Translations under genes and position numbers: made by a program
The notes under the pieces: model-generated
Told to the model about the DNA's origin: nothing
The model's input: the letters and a program-made list of their open reading frames with translations, nothing else
Database searches by the model: none
Part shown: one piece after another, positions 55,460 to 64,000 of the stretch
Position numbering within the stretch: position 1 is the first letter of the stretch
How the letters are laid out: every line of letters begins with the position of its first letter
Assembly: GCA_030836185.1 (NCBI GenBank)
Contig: JAURQH010000019.1
Location: 62,001 to 126,000 of the forward strand
Origin: Planctomycetota bacterium
GTDB taxonomy: Bacteria > Planctomycetota > Planctomycetia > Planctomycetales > Planctomycetaceae
Direction of reading: 5' to 3'
DNA length: 64,000 nt

Positions 55460-58306
55460 TCAATCCAGCATTCGAAATGCCGACGATGCCAAAAGTGCAT
55501 GAGCCAAGTCGGCCCAGTTTGTTTTGGCGTCTGTCTCATTTGCTTGCAGGAAGTGAGTTGAGAGTTCAATTTCAGGATCGGTGGGTGGTCGACCAATCGT
55601 GATCAAGTAGAGGTACTCCAGAGATTCACTTTCGGTCGAATACTTTTTGTCGATCACTTGTTGGCTGATCTTCTTCGCTTGCTTCGAGAGAAACGGGCTA
55701 TTGAGCATCCAAAGTGCCTGTGTCGGCACGGTTGTTTCGGGACGATCACCCGTGACAAAATCGGGGTCGGCAAAATCGAACACGCGCATCATCGTCGGCA
55801 ATTCATTACGAATGACGGGCTGATACAGTGTGCGGATGTTGGTCGATTCGAGTTCGACCTGTTTATCATTCGGATTGTTCTGAGACACTAATGTTCCCAA
55901 ATTACTCACCGGAGCAATCCCTTTCTCGAACTGCAATTCTCCCGTAGCCAATAACAGTGTGTCACGAATGGCTTCTGCGGGAAGCGGCTTGCGATGCATT
56001 CGCCAGAGTAACCGGTTCTCGGGATCAGCCTGCCATTGTTGCTCCACATGTTTCGTGGATTGTTGATAGGTACTACTGAGAACAATTTCTCGGACCAGCA
56101 ATTTGGTGGACCAATTGTGTTCAATGAACTCGACCGCCAATTGATCCAACAACAATGGATGAGTGGGACGTTCGCCCAGATTACCGAAGTTATCCACTGA
56201 TCGAACAATGCCTGCTCCCACCAGATGATGCCAGATTCGATTAACATAAACCCGCGCGGTGAGAGGGTGTCGGGCGTCGGCTATCCAATTGGCAAGTTCT
56301 AATCGTCCACTTCGATCTTTGGTGACTTTTGGGGCGCCTTCGTAGTTTGCCACTGTCAGGAAACCGCGAGACACTTTATTGCCCAAATTGCGGTGTTCAC
56401 CTCGAATACAAACAAAGTAATCGTCGGGCTTCTCACGCTCGACCACAGCCAACGCTTTGGGAGCGGGTGCAGGTGCCTCTTTTTCGACCGCCTTTAATTG
56501 TGATTTGAATTCTTCGATTTCTTTCTTGAGCGTTTCAACCTCTGCCAATACGCCAGTGTCGTCCGTTTCCGCTTTCTGTTTCAATTCCTCAACCGAAACA
56601 ATCTGCAAGGCATCGACGATCACATAGCCGTTGGTTTTGTGATTGGCGATTTCGACTACGAGATCCTGCTCGGCATTCAAATCATATTGGCCCAGCGGCT
56701 TGAGCATTGTCAGAATCGGTGCCTGTTTCGATTCGTCAACGGTGACTGTTTTTTCAAAGTCACCCTGAGTGATTTTCACCGGCACGTTCGAAGCCCGACC
56801 GCCCGAACCGGGGAACGCCAGACGAATTTCATACTTACCGGCTTTCGGCACTTTGGTGGTGAAGACGACTTTCTTCTTGCCAAGATCCTGTTTGTCGTCG
56901 TGAATGTATCCTTTGCCGATATAGTTTTTGGAGAACGTGGATGCTTTCCAGAAACCCACTTTTTCGGCCACTTCATCGTCCAGCACGATTCCCTGTTTCA
57001 ATACCTGCGACTTCGACGACATTGAATCGAGCGTCTTCAATCGCGTTTCGCCGTCCTTGATCTTCTTCTTCAACGCGTTTGTCGTTTTCTGATACTCTGC
57101 CAAGGCTGTTTGATGTTCTTCCGTCATCGGTAATGGTTGACGCGTCCAATTCGAGACGTACTTTTGAATTTCACCATCGAGCGTTTGCGTGCTGCGAAAA
57201 ATCCCCGCCAAGGCATAGTAATCGGTCGTCGGAATCGGGTCGAATTTATGATCGTGACAACGGGCGCAACCCAATGTCATCCCCATGAAAACTTTGCCAA
57301 CGGAAGTGATCTGTTCATCGACGACATCCATGCGGAGCTTTTCTTTATCTCGCTCACTCAACATCTTCGCACCAAACATCAAAAACCCGGTCGCCACCAG
57401 ATTTTGTTCTTCTTCGTCCATACTGGAAGAATCGAGCAAGTCACCAGCAATCTGCTCGACGACAAAGTCGTTATAAGGGCGATCTTGATTGAACGTATCA
57501 ATCACATAGTTGCGATAACGCCAAGCATTATGGAATGTCGCGTTGAAATCGCCGCCGTTGGAGTCAGCGTATCGAGCCACGTCGAGCCAATGACGGCCCC
57601 AATGTTCTCCGAACTGCTGCGAGCCGAGAAGTTGATCGACATACTCGGCGATTTCCGCAGGGTCATCGCTGTAAGCATATTTTTCCACGACTTCTGGGCG
57701 AGGTGGTAAGCCGGTGAGATCGTAGGCGATCCGACGTAACAAAGTGGCCTGGTCAGCACGCTGCGAAGGCTCTCGCTGGTTCTCTTCGAGTTTAGCCAAT
57801 ACAAAATGATCGATCCAATTTTTGGGCCAATCAGATTGTTTGACTTTCGGGACCGCATGCGCTTCGGGAGGTTGAAACGCCCAAAACTGTCGACCTGCTT
57901 CTAAATCAATCCCTTTATCGGAATGCTTCGGCAGAACCATTTCGGTCCGCGGATCGGGAGCACCCATCGCGATCCATTTTTCAAAGTCGGCAATCACATT
58001 GTCGGGGAGTTTGCCGGCGGGAGGCATCTCGAACGAGTCATATTTCATCGCTTCCAGTAACAAGCTTTCGTCCGGCTTTCCTTTCACCAACGATGGACCG
58101 GAATCTCCCCCCTGCATCAAAGCGGGAGCCGAATCGACCAACAAGCCTCCCTTAAGAGCTTCACTGTCGGCAGAGTGACATTCGTAGCAATGCTTGACCA
58201 AAACCGGACGGATTTTGTTTTCGAAAAATGTGTGTCCCTCGTCATCCGCACCAAACGCTGGCAACGTGACAAAGAACAGGCAAGAGAGGGCAAGAGGCAA
58301 TCTCAC
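55460..58306 (-). CDS. PSD1 protein with planctomycete cytochrome c domain (DUF1549/DUF1553)
   Basis: 948 residues from the GTG at 58306 (GAGG nine bases before), which begins at the signal peptide LPLALSCLFFVTLPAFGA. A cytochrome c-like domain with C40-Y-E-C43-H44 comes first. The DUF1549 domain (about 150-360) has KNWIDHFVLAKLEEN, YDLTGLPPRPEVV, HWGRHWLDVARYADSNG, CARCHDHKFDPIPT. A coiled middle (about 395-620) with a CBM-like insert (GYVIVDALQIVSVEE) precedes DUF1553 (about 685 to the end, PLTARVYVNRIWHHLVGAG, YQQSTKH, LLWRMHRKPLPAEAIRD). Its role is unknown; it is paired with the DUF1501 gene and both are exported. Confidence 0.93.
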   Translation of the reverse strand: MRLPLALSCLFFVTLPAFGADDEGHTFFENKIRPVLVKHCYECHSADSEALKGGLLVDSAPALMQGGDSGPSLVKGKPDESLLLEAMKYDSFEMPPAGKLPDNVIADFEKWIAMGAPDPRTEMVLPKHSDKGIDLEAGRQFWAFQPPEAHAVPKVKQSDWPKNWIDHFVLAKLEENQREPSQRADQATLLRRIAYDLTGLPPRPEVVEKYAYSDDPAEIAEYVDQLLGSQQFGEHWGRHWLDVARYADSNGGDFNATFHNAWRYRNYVIDTFNQDRPYNDFVVEQIAGDLLDSSSMDEEEQNLVATGFLMFGAKMLSERDKEKLRMDVVDEQITSVGKVFMGMTLGCARCHDHKFDPIPTTDYYALAGIFRSTQTLDGEIQKYVSNWTRQPLPMTEEHQTALAEYQKTTNALKKKIKDGETRLKTLDSMSSKSQVLKQGIVLDDEVAEKVGFWKASTFSKNYIGKGYIHDDKQDLGKKKVVFTTKVPKAGKYEIRLAFPGSGGRASNVPVKITQGDFEKTVTVDESKQAPILTMLKPLGQYDLNAEQDLVVEIANHKTNGYVIVDALQIVSVEELKQKAETDDTGVLAEVETLKKEIEEFKSQLKAVEKEAPAPAPKALAVVEREKPDDYFVCIRGEHRNLGNKVSRGFLTVANYEGAPKVTKDRSGRLELANWIADARHPLTARVYVNRIWHHLVGAGIVRSVDNFGNLGERPTHPLLLDQLAVEFIEHNWSTKLLVREIVLSSTYQQSTKHVEQQWQADPENRLLWRMHRKPLPAEAIRDTLLLATGELQFEKGIAPVSNLGTLVSQNNPNDKQVELESTNIRTLYQPVIRNELPTMMRVFDFADPDFVTGDRPETTVPTQALWMLNSPFLSKQAKKISQQVIDKKYSTESESLEYLYLITIGRPPTDPEIELSTHFLQANETDAKTNWADLAHALLASSAFRMLD

Positions 58307-58812
58307 GATAGTAGACCTCGTTCGCAACGGAATTTTGTGTGTGGAGAACAATCAGGCGGGATGACCAATGGTCACACCTTATTATACACCATTTTCGCGG
58401 GCAAATGAAACAGGCAGTTTGCGAGTGAGCCGTTTTTGCGAAAAATTTGAGTTGGGTTATGTGGATTAGCGGGAGTCGATAATTTATTACTAAACTCCGA
58501 TTTGCCTTCGTTTTAGGTGTTCAAAAAGATTGAATGCGTGCTCTGTCAACGAACGTCGAGAGCGATAAAAAGTGAAGTCGATGACATGCTGATTTTGGTC
58601 CTCAGCAATGATCGATTTGTAAAAGGGGACTTCAAATAGAATTTTTGCCTTCTTCATTCCGCGAATGAAGAGTCCTGATACAAATGTTTTGCATCTTCTC
58701 GCGCGCTGATTTAGGCTAGGCTTGTTCAGGTGTCGATGGTTGTATCAGGTTTCGAGCACTCTCCACCAAGACTTCAGTTTTTACGATTTCGATAAACTCT
58801 CGCGAGGCCCCA
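58307..58812. other. Divergent intergenic region between PSD1 and zinc-ribbon genes
   Basis: 506 bases. It holds only the doubtful 55-residue frame at 58490-58657. No repeat, hairpin or promoter could be supported. Confidence 0.5.
58490..58657 (-). CDS. Possible small ORF, 55 residues
   Basis: From ATG 58657: KILFEVPFYKSIIAEDQNQH, VIDFTFYRSRRSLTEHAFNLF, ending KRRQIGV. The frame is open upstream of the ATG as well. The composition looks protein-like, but no ribosome site, family or neighbour supports it. It may be a remnant of a larger gene or chance. Confidence 0.25.
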   Translation of the reverse strand: MKKAKILFEVPFYKSIIAEDQNQHVIDFTFYRSRRSLTEHAFNLFEHLKRRQIGV

Positions 58813-59004
58813 ATGCCAATTCCCGTCACTTGCCCCCTGTGTGGCGTCAAATACCAAGTCCCTGAACGCCTCAAAGGTAAAAACATCAAATGCAAGGAAT
58901 GTGAAGAATTGATTTCTGTCGGCGGTGCTTCTGCCGGCGGTGCATTACCACCACGCAGAAATTCTTCGAAAGGTGGTAAGGCTTCACGACCGAGCCAAGC
59001 ATGA
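58813..59004 (+). pseudogene. MJ0042-type zinc-ribbon peptide, 5' part of a gene split by TGA
   Basis: 63 residues: MPIPVTCPLCGVKYQVPERL and KGKNIKCKECEELISVGG form a four-Cys zinc ribbon as in MJ0042/YHYH-type planctomycete proteins, then a Gly/Ser linker. The frame stops at TGA (59002-59004) and the same frame goes on as SSSSSKGLMIGGIAGG into the membrane helix and WD40-like protein of the next entry. In planctomycetes such ribbons are normally the N-terminus of one membrane protein. The stop may be a mutation, a sequence error or a recoding site. The peptide by itself could still fold and bind zinc. Confidence 0.7.
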
Positions 59005-59031
59005 TCTTCAAGCAGCTCAAGCAAAGGGCTC

Positions 59032-61935
59032 ATGATTGGTGGGATTGCGGGTGGAGTGATTGTGGTGATTGCAGTCGCTGCATTTCTAATGATGGGTTCG
59101 GGAAACGATGATCCAAAAATAACCGTCGCTCAAACTCCTGCAGAAACCCGAACATCAGCACCAACGACAGCTCCAGTTACTGCTCCTTCTACAAATTCTT
59201 CGGGGAATACGTCGCAACCTTCTTCCTCTTCCCAGACGAATAGAGCGACCCGCCCCCAACCAACGAGCGAAAAATCTTCCCGACCGACATCCCGATCTGG
59301 GTTCTCTCAATCTGCAAAGCCCGAAAAGCCGTCTGTTTCGTTTACGAAATCCGAAGAATGGACAGTCAAAGCCGATCCGGCCCCCGAAGATCTCAGCTTC
59401 ATGAGCGAAACCTCGCGACCGATCAAGCTCGATAAAAATAACCTGAGAGCCAATGGCGGAGGGATCGCATTTCCAATCTCTGCCAGCCCTTACGTTGCCG
59501 TGAAATCAGGTGATTATTCCAATGCGACTTACGAAGTTTATGAAGCGCATACCGGACGACGTAGTGCCGAAGTGCAAGCTCCAAACTCAGTCTCCGATGT
59601 CGCATTATCAGCGGATGGAGCTTACTTGGCAATATCTCATAACTCTGGGCAAAAAGTGGATGTTTGGGATATCTCGAAAGAGAAAACTCTCGGTACTCTC
59701 GTAACGGGAGAGGTGAAAACCAGAACCAATTTGTCTGATGTCTATGTCGCCGGAGAGCAATTGATTGGTGTTTCTAGTATCGGGAGAATGTTCAAAGTTT
59801 GGGAATTGCCTTCAGGAAAACTGCTTCATGAAATCCAAGGGCCAGAAAAATGTCGACCTACCTACGGCCATGCGATCAGTCCGGGCGGAAATTATCTGGC
59901 GGTGGTGAGTAATTTTCTGACTCACGAAGTGGAGATATTTGATCTCGTCACGGGAAAATCGGCCGGTGTTTTGTCGGTGAATAACAAGCCCATTTTGTCA
60001 TCTTTAAGTGCCTTGGGTTTCTCACGTGATGGCAGCCAAATCGCCATCGTTTATGATTTTGGACCAAAGTCTCACTTGGTGGTCTGGTCACTCGAAACGG
60101 GGACGCAAGTCGCCAATTTTGAGGTTGGTTCCAATCTCAAAGATCAATTGGACCCCGTTTATCAATCCAAAACTCTCGAATCGTTTCCCGGAAATCAACG
60201 CTGGCTCGTTCACTCTCTCGGAATTATTGACACGCAAGCCCAGAGTCTCATCTACAGTTTCCCCAAACAGGAGAAAGTCTCGCTTTTTCCTTCCCGCAAG
60301 ATACTCGGGAACGAACAAGTCATTGCCATCAATGTCGATGAAGGCGATCCTCGACTCAAACAGATCACTTTGACGGAAGCCGACTTGCAAGCCGGTGCGA
60401 ACATTGCTGCCTCGGGGGGAATGGCCAGCGATTTGAAACTGCCACCCATCCAGTCCGTCGATTTCACGAAAGCACAGCCCGCGCTCACGAATAAGGATTG
60501 GAACGTCTCTCTCCAGCCACTCGCATTTCAATCACTCCCGGAATCAATCGCGATCCACTCCACGGGGGCCGCTCGCGATGTTGTCGTCTCACGAAGCGCT
60601 CAACCCATGTTTGCGGTGCGTACTGGTTTCAATGAAGACTTGAAAGAAACCAAATACACGTTCTCTTTATCAATTAGACAGAGCCCCCATGATTTCTATA
60701 CGAATCATAAACCGATTCAACCGGTCGGCGAAAAATCGGAAGTGATGACCTTCGACGCTGACGGTCAAGAACTGGACCGTTTTTCGATTCCTTACTCGGT
60801 ACAGCTTTATGGCATCTCTCCTGATGGCCAATGGGGGCTATTCGAACATCATCGTTCGCAAGGTCGTCTCGATCTTTACGAGCTGACGTCGGAGGGAAAA
60901 CACATCACTAGTTGGAGACCTTATCAGGTCGCCGAACAGAAAGAGGACCGAGACATTCTCTCTGCCGCGGTGATTGATGACCAACATGTCGTCACTCATT
61001 CCATGGACGATGTTCTTGTCGTTTGGAAAGTTCCAGAACTGACTCCCGTCTGGAGTCTCGAAAAGGTCCAAGCGTTTGCTTTGTCTCCCCAAGGCGACAC
61101 GATTTTGATCGCACAGGGCAATGAAATCATTGATCCGTCTATATCTGCCTTCGATAGCCAAACGGGTGAAGGCCAAGGTCGTCTTGAATTCCAAGAAGCC
61201 GCCAGCGCAATCGCTTTTCACCCCAATGGCAAATGGGCAGGATTGGTCCTTCAATCATCTTCAGGAAATTCTCTCGCCGTCATGGATCTTTCCAGCGGAC
61301 AAATCATCGATCATTTTCCGGTTCCGGGAACGGCGACCGAACTCACCTGGGCTGGCGATGATTATCTCTTGATGAATCAATCACGTTTGATCAGTCGACC
61401 GTTGCAAACCATCGTCTGGAAGTATGACACGACCAATGTCGATCTCTCGCCTGTCCAATTGCACTCCGACTTGGTGATTGTAGAACGCGGAAAGCGTCTT
61501 ACAAAACTTCGCTCTGTGAAAGTTCCTGCTGAGAACATTGCTGCGAAGTTGGATCCCAAACAGTTGGAAAAAATGTCTGTCTTGAAACCGGGAGGCGCGG
61601 TTCGCTTAGAGATCAAACTCGATTCTGGAGGTCTTCTCGAACCGCTCAAAGCGGAAGCACAAGCGGCAATTTCGAAGAAATTGCGCAGCTCAAATTTGAG
61701 CATCAACTCGAACAGCCCCATCGTTTTATCGGTGCAACTGAATCTGAATAATCAAGGAGACAAAGAACTTTCTAAAATTCGTAATCGTAACGAAAAAGAA
61801 ACCGTCACTCAGAAAGAAATTATCGTGAAGGTCGCCTATCTCTATCAGGGAAAAGCTCTCTGGGGTACCTTGCGAATGTTCAACAACCTGCAAGGCGTTC
61901 TGGTCCGAACTAAGCAGGGCAAATCGACACAGTAG
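59032..61935 (+). CDS. Membrane-anchored WD40-like repeat protein, 3' part of the split gene
   Basis: 967 residues from ATG 59032 (no good ribosome site), in the same frame as the zinc-ribbon peptide. The membrane helix is at 3-22 (GGIAGGVIVVIAVAAFLMM), then a Ser/Thr/Pro-rich spacer to about 105. WD40-like blades follow: VSDVALSADGAYLAISHNSG with KVDVWDISKEKTLGTL, KVWELPSGKLLHEIQ, GHAISPGGNYLAVVSN, VFVWKVPELTPVW and GSAIAFHPNGKWAGLV. The tail (from about 845, VKVPAENIAAKLDPKQLEK) is beta-rich, not WD40. It may read or hold other envelope proteins; function is unknown. Confidence 0.8.
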   Translation: MIGGIAGGVIVVIAVAAFLMMGSGNDDPKITVAQTPAETRTSAPTTAPVTAPSTNSSGNTSQPSSSSQTNRATRPQPTSEKSSRPTSRSGFSQSAKPEKPSVSFTKSEEWTVKADPAPEDLSFMSETSRPIKLDKNNLRANGGGIAFPISASPYVAVKSGDYSNATYEVYEAHTGRRSAEVQAPNSVSDVALSADGAYLAISHNSGQKVDVWDISKEKTLGTLVTGEVKTRTNLSDVYVAGEQLIGVSSIGRMFKVWELPSGKLLHEIQGPEKCRPTYGHAISPGGNYLAVVSNFLTHEVEIFDLVTGKSAGVLSVNNKPILSSLSALGFSRDGSQIAIVYDFGPKSHLVVWSLETGTQVANFEVGSNLKDQLDPVYQSKTLESFPGNQRWLVHSLGIIDTQAQSLIYSFPKQEKVSLFPSRKILGNEQVIAINVDEGDPRLKQITLTEADLQAGANIAASGGMASDLKLPPIQSVDFTKAQPALTNKDWNVSLQPLAFQSLPESIAIHSTGAARDVVVSRSAQPMFAVRTGFNEDLKETKYTFSLSIRQSPHDFYTNHKPIQPVGEKSEVMTFDADGQELDRFSIPYSVQLYGISPDGQWGLFEHHRSQGRLDLYELTSEGKHITSWRPYQVAEQKEDRDILSAAVIDDQHVVTHSMDDVLVVWKVPELTPVWSLEKVQAFALSPQGDTILIAQGNEIIDPSISAFDSQTGEGQGRLEFQEAASAIAFHPNGKWAGLVLQSSSGNSLAVMDLSSGQIIDHFPVPGTATELTWAGDDYLLMNQSRLISRPLQTIVWKYDTTNVDLSPVQLHSDLVIVERGKRLTKLRSVKVPAENIAAKLDPKQLEKMSVLKPGGAVRLEIKLDSGGLLEPLKAEAQAAISKKLRSSNLSINSNSPIVLSVQLNLNNQGDKELSKIRNRNEKETVTQKEIIVKVAYLYQGKALWGTLRMFNNLQGVLVRTKQGKSTQ

Positions 61936-62029
61936 TCGATCGATGAAGAGATGGTCGATGAGACAAAACAGTTCTTAGGTCGGCTCAATCCTCCTGCGAT
62001 TTTGTTCAAACCAGAAGCGAGACAAGGGC

Positions 62030-62051
62030 TCGGCCAATCATCATTGGCCGA
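62030..62051. promoter_or_regulatory. Perfect 9-bp palindrome upstream of fuconate dehydratase
   Basis: TCGGCCAAT-CATC-ATTGGCCGA is a perfect stem with a four-base loop, 148 bases before the dehydratase start and 95 after the WD40 stop. No T-run follows, so a repressor operator is as likely as a terminator of the upstream gene. Confidence 0.45.
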
Positions 62052-62198
62052 TTAGAACTCATCAAAATCTCGACAAACTCAAATTCTCTGATGTAATCAC
62101 TGACAGATTTAAGTGCGATGATTGGATCGTCACTCTCGTTCACGCTCTAATAGGCTGCAACAAGTGACTGAGAACTTCCTAATCGCGACCTCAATACC

Positions 62199-63503
62199 AT
62201 GCCCACCATCACCAACCTGATTGCCAAAGATATTCGCTTCCCTACTTCTCAGGAGCTTCATGGTTCTGACGCCATGAATCCTGACCCCGATTATTCGGCT
62301 GCGTACGTCATTCTGGAAACGGATGCCGAGGGTCTCGAAGGGCACGGCATCACGTTTACGATCGGTCGCGGAAACGAATTGTGTGTCCAAGCCTGTAATG
62401 CGCTGGCTCCGCTGGTTGTCGGGAAGACGCTCGAAGAATTCACGGCCGACATGGCCGGCTTCTGGAGAATGATCACCGGCGATAGTCAACTTCGCTGGGT
62501 CGGCCCTGAAAAGGGAGTCATCCATCTGGCGACGGCTGCCGTCGTGAATGCGGTTTGGGATCTGTATGCCAAAGTCGAAGAGAAACCTCTTTGGAAATTA
62601 CTCTCGGATATGTCTCCTGAAGAGTTGGTCAATTGCATCGATTTTCGTTACATCACCGATGCCCTCACCCGCGAACAGGCACTCGAAATTCTCGAACACT
62701 GCGAACCGACGAAGGCCCATCGCATCAGCTACCTTGAAGAGCACGGCTATCCATCATACACCACCTCCGCAGGTTGGCTGGGATACTCGGACGAACAATT
62801 GCGTTCGTTGTGTCAGTCACTCAAAGAGCGTGGTTGGACAGTGTTCAAAATCAAAGTCGGTCGCGACCTGCAAGACGACATCCGCCGAGCGCGGATTATT
62901 CGCGAAGAAGTCGGTCCCGACGCGCGGATTATGATGGACGCCAATCAGGTTTGGGATGTGCCACAAGCCATTGAATGGATGAAAGAACTGGCTCAATTCG
63001 ATCCGTGGTTCATTGAAGAACCAACCAGCCCTGACGATGTTCTCGGTCACGCGGCTATCGCCGAAGCAGTCGCTCCGATCAAAGTCGCCACCGGAGAGCA
63101 TTGTGCCAACCGGGTGATGTTTAAACAGTTTATGCAGGCGGGCGGCATGCAGATTTGTCAAATCGACAGTTGCCGACTGGGCGGCGTCAATGAAATTCTG
63201 GCCGTGCTCTTAATGGCGGCCAAGTTTGAGATCCCGGTCTGCCCTCATGCGGGCGGCGTGGGACTTTGCGAATACGTGCAGCATCTTTCGATGTTCGACT
63301 TCATCTGCGTGAGTGGATCTCTCAAAGATCGCATCACGGAATACGCCGACCATTTGCACGAACATTTCATCGACCCGGTTGTGATGAAGGACGGCTGCTA
63401 TGTGCCTCCGACCGCTCCGGGATACAGCATCACGATGAAAACGACTTCGATCTCGGATTACGAATATCCGCACGGCACGGCGTGGAAATCGAAGATCGTG
63501 TGA
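62199..63503 (+). CDS. L-fuconate dehydratase (enolase superfamily)
   Basis: 434 residues, right length for L-fuconate dehydratase of the mandelate racemase subgroup. The capping domain includes NPDPDYSAAYVILETDAEG. The barrel has catalytic K217-x-K219 (FKIKVG), metal ligands D247 (MMDANQVW), E273 (FIEEP) and E300 (GEHC) and base H350 (PVCPHAGGVG). It dehydrates L-fuconate to 2-keto-3-deoxy-L-fuconate in fucose breakdown. Closely related members act on other sugar acids; the exact residue set supports fuconate. The neighbouring ThuA-like gene points to carbohydrate use. Fucose and sulfated polysaccharide metabolism is common in marine planctomycetes (inference). Confidence 0.9.
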   Translation: MPTITNLIAKDIRFPTSQELHGSDAMNPDPDYSAAYVILETDAEGLEGHGITFTIGRGNELCVQACNALAPLVVGKTLEEFTADMAGFWRMITGDSQLRWVGPEKGVIHLATAAVVNAVWDLYAKVEEKPLWKLLSDMSPEELVNCIDFRYITDALTREQALEILEHCEPTKAHRISYLEEHGYPSYTTSAGWLGYSDEQLRSLCQSLKERGWTVFKIKVGRDLQDDIRRARIIREEVGPDARIMMDANQVWDVPQAIEWMKELAQFDPWFIEEPTSPDDVLGHAAIAEAVAPIKVATGEHCANRVMFKQFMQAGGMQICQIDSCRLGGVNEILAVLLMAAKFEIPVCPHAGGVGLCEYVQHLSMFDFICVSGSLKDRITEYADHLHEHFIDPVVMKDGCYVPPTAPGYSITMKTTSISDYEYPHGTAWKSKIV

Positions 63504-63530
63504 GGCTGCGAGAAATTTTTTTGATTCGTA

Positions 63531-63560
63531 CCCATCCCCAGAGCTTGCGCTCTTGGGCTA
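63531..63560 (-). repeat. REP-like hairpin repeat, copy 3
   Basis: Read on the minus strand: TAGCCC, hairpin AGAGC-GCAA-GCTCT, and GGGGATGGG. It lies between the fuconate dehydratase and ThuA-like genes. Same family as 26946-26975 and 55373-55402. Confidence 0.7.
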
Positions 63561-63656
63561 TCTCCGCGCAATAGTCTGGGCACAACAATAAATTCGCACT
63601 GGGAAGTTTGTTTGAGTATTGTGGAGAGTCTGACTCACACACCAGGAATCATCGCC

Positions 63657-64000
63657 ATGAAATGCTTCTTTGCTGTTTGCTTTGTCTGTCTTATCGCCTT
63701 GCCAGGTTTTGCTAAAGAGACACACATTCTCATCGTGGTTGGTCCCAGCAATCATCCTCCCGGATCGCACGAAGTGGCGGCAGGCGGACGAGTCCTCAAA
63801 CATTTGCTTGAACACACTAACAACGTCGATGATCTCATAATTGATTTGGTCAACGAATGGCCCAACGCAACTCTGAGAGAACAAGCCTCAACCGTTGTCT
63901 TCATCGGTGATACGTTTCCTGCTAATCGATTCCCCGATCCTCAACAGAATCTCGGCGACCTGTCCAAAATGATGGATCGAGGGTGTGGCATCGTCTGCAT
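63657..64000 (+). CDS. ThuA-like secreted protein, C-terminus beyond window
   Basis: 114 residues visible, frame open at the right edge. A signal peptide (CFFAVCFVCLIALPGFA) is followed by HILIVVGPSNHPPGSHEVAAG and GRVLKHLLEHTNNVDDLIIDLV, then TVVFIGDTFPANRFPDPQQN and MMDRGCGIVC, where the glutamine-amidotransferase-like ThuA/trehalose-utilisation fold places its Cys strand. AGGA precedes the ATG. Many secreted planctomycete ThuA proteins are fused to other sugar-related domains, which cannot be checked here. Confidence 0.8.
   Translation, partial: MKCFFAVCFVCLIALPGFAKETHILIVVGPSNHPPGSHEVAAGGRVLKHLLEHTNNVDDLIIDLVNEWPNATLREQASTVVFIGDTFPANRFPDPQQNLGDLSKMMDRGCGIVC

Noticed and set aside
58716-59033. 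105-residue minus-strand frame
   Set aside because: Opposite to the zinc-ribbon coding sequence, whose CxxC pairs are convincing.
1-64000. CRISPR array, tRNA, rRNA, prophage, toxin-antitoxin or defence genes
   Set aside because: No regularly spaced repeats, cloverleaf, rRNA segment or matching protein was seen by eye; a covariance search could still find small RNAs.

Overview
The window looks like a chromosomal segment of a member of the phylum Planctomycetes, probably of the Planctomycetaceae (inference). The evidence is a set of families that occur together mostly there: a DUF1501 protein next to a DUF1549/DUF1553 protein with a CxxCH haem motif, a DUF1559 prepilin-like protein, a DUF1207 protein, a formylglycine sulfatase, an MJ0042-type zinc ribbon followed by a WD40-like protein, and many secreted hypotheticals. 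Base composition is near 50% GC throughout. I see no tRNA, rRNA, CRISPR array, prophage or intact insertion sequence.

Layout. 1-3 kb: a Baeyer-Villiger-type monooxygenase (cut by the left edge) diverges from an SDR/alpha-beta hydrolase pair; a 9-bp inverted repeat lies between them. 3-10 kb: glutamine-dependent NAD synthetase, a Gln-rich secreted protein and a membrane-anchored transglutaminase-like protein. 10-14 kb: a truncated transposase directly behind a phytanoyl-CoA dioxygenase-like gene, then a C45 acyltransferase/peptidase and an SMP-30 lactonase. 14-20 kb: hpf, an EIIA-Ntr protein, an HPr-like protein, enzyme I, a long leader, RNase G and ribosomal protein L21, closed by a clear intrinsic terminator. 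With no sugar permease in view, this resembles a regulatory phosphotransfer chain placed with RNA decay and ribosome hibernation genes.

20-44 kb is mixed housekeeping and catabolism: M42 peptidase, sulfatase, a short UvrC, an aldolase of the neuraminate lyase family, a dolichol-kinase-like enzyme, an elongated adenylate-kinase-like protein, family 4 uracil-DNA glycosylase, beta-propeller and HEAT proteins, D-aminoacylase, gamma-glutamyltransferase, a DoxX gene broken by an in-frame TAA, M20 amidohydrolase and a GCS2 ligase. 43-51 kb is a compact type II secretion/type IV pilus-like cluster on the minus strand: a short GspE ATPase, three GspF-like proteins in tandem, three minor pseudopilin-like proteins and a DUF1559 protein, with no secretin in view. 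51-64 kb has a membrane-anchored TAXI protein, DUF1207, the DUF1501/PSD1 pair, a zinc-ribbon/WD40 gene split by an in-frame TGA, L-fuconate dehydratase and the start of a ThuA-like gene.

Most noteworthy: two otherwise intact genes each interrupted by one in-frame stop; a family of about 30-bp hairpin repeats in three intergenic sites, one beside an inverted pair of GGCCGGT-type palindromes; the tandem triple GspF; the permease-less phosphotransfer/RNase G cluster; and the adenylate-kinase fusion. I found no clear undescribed defence or mobile system.
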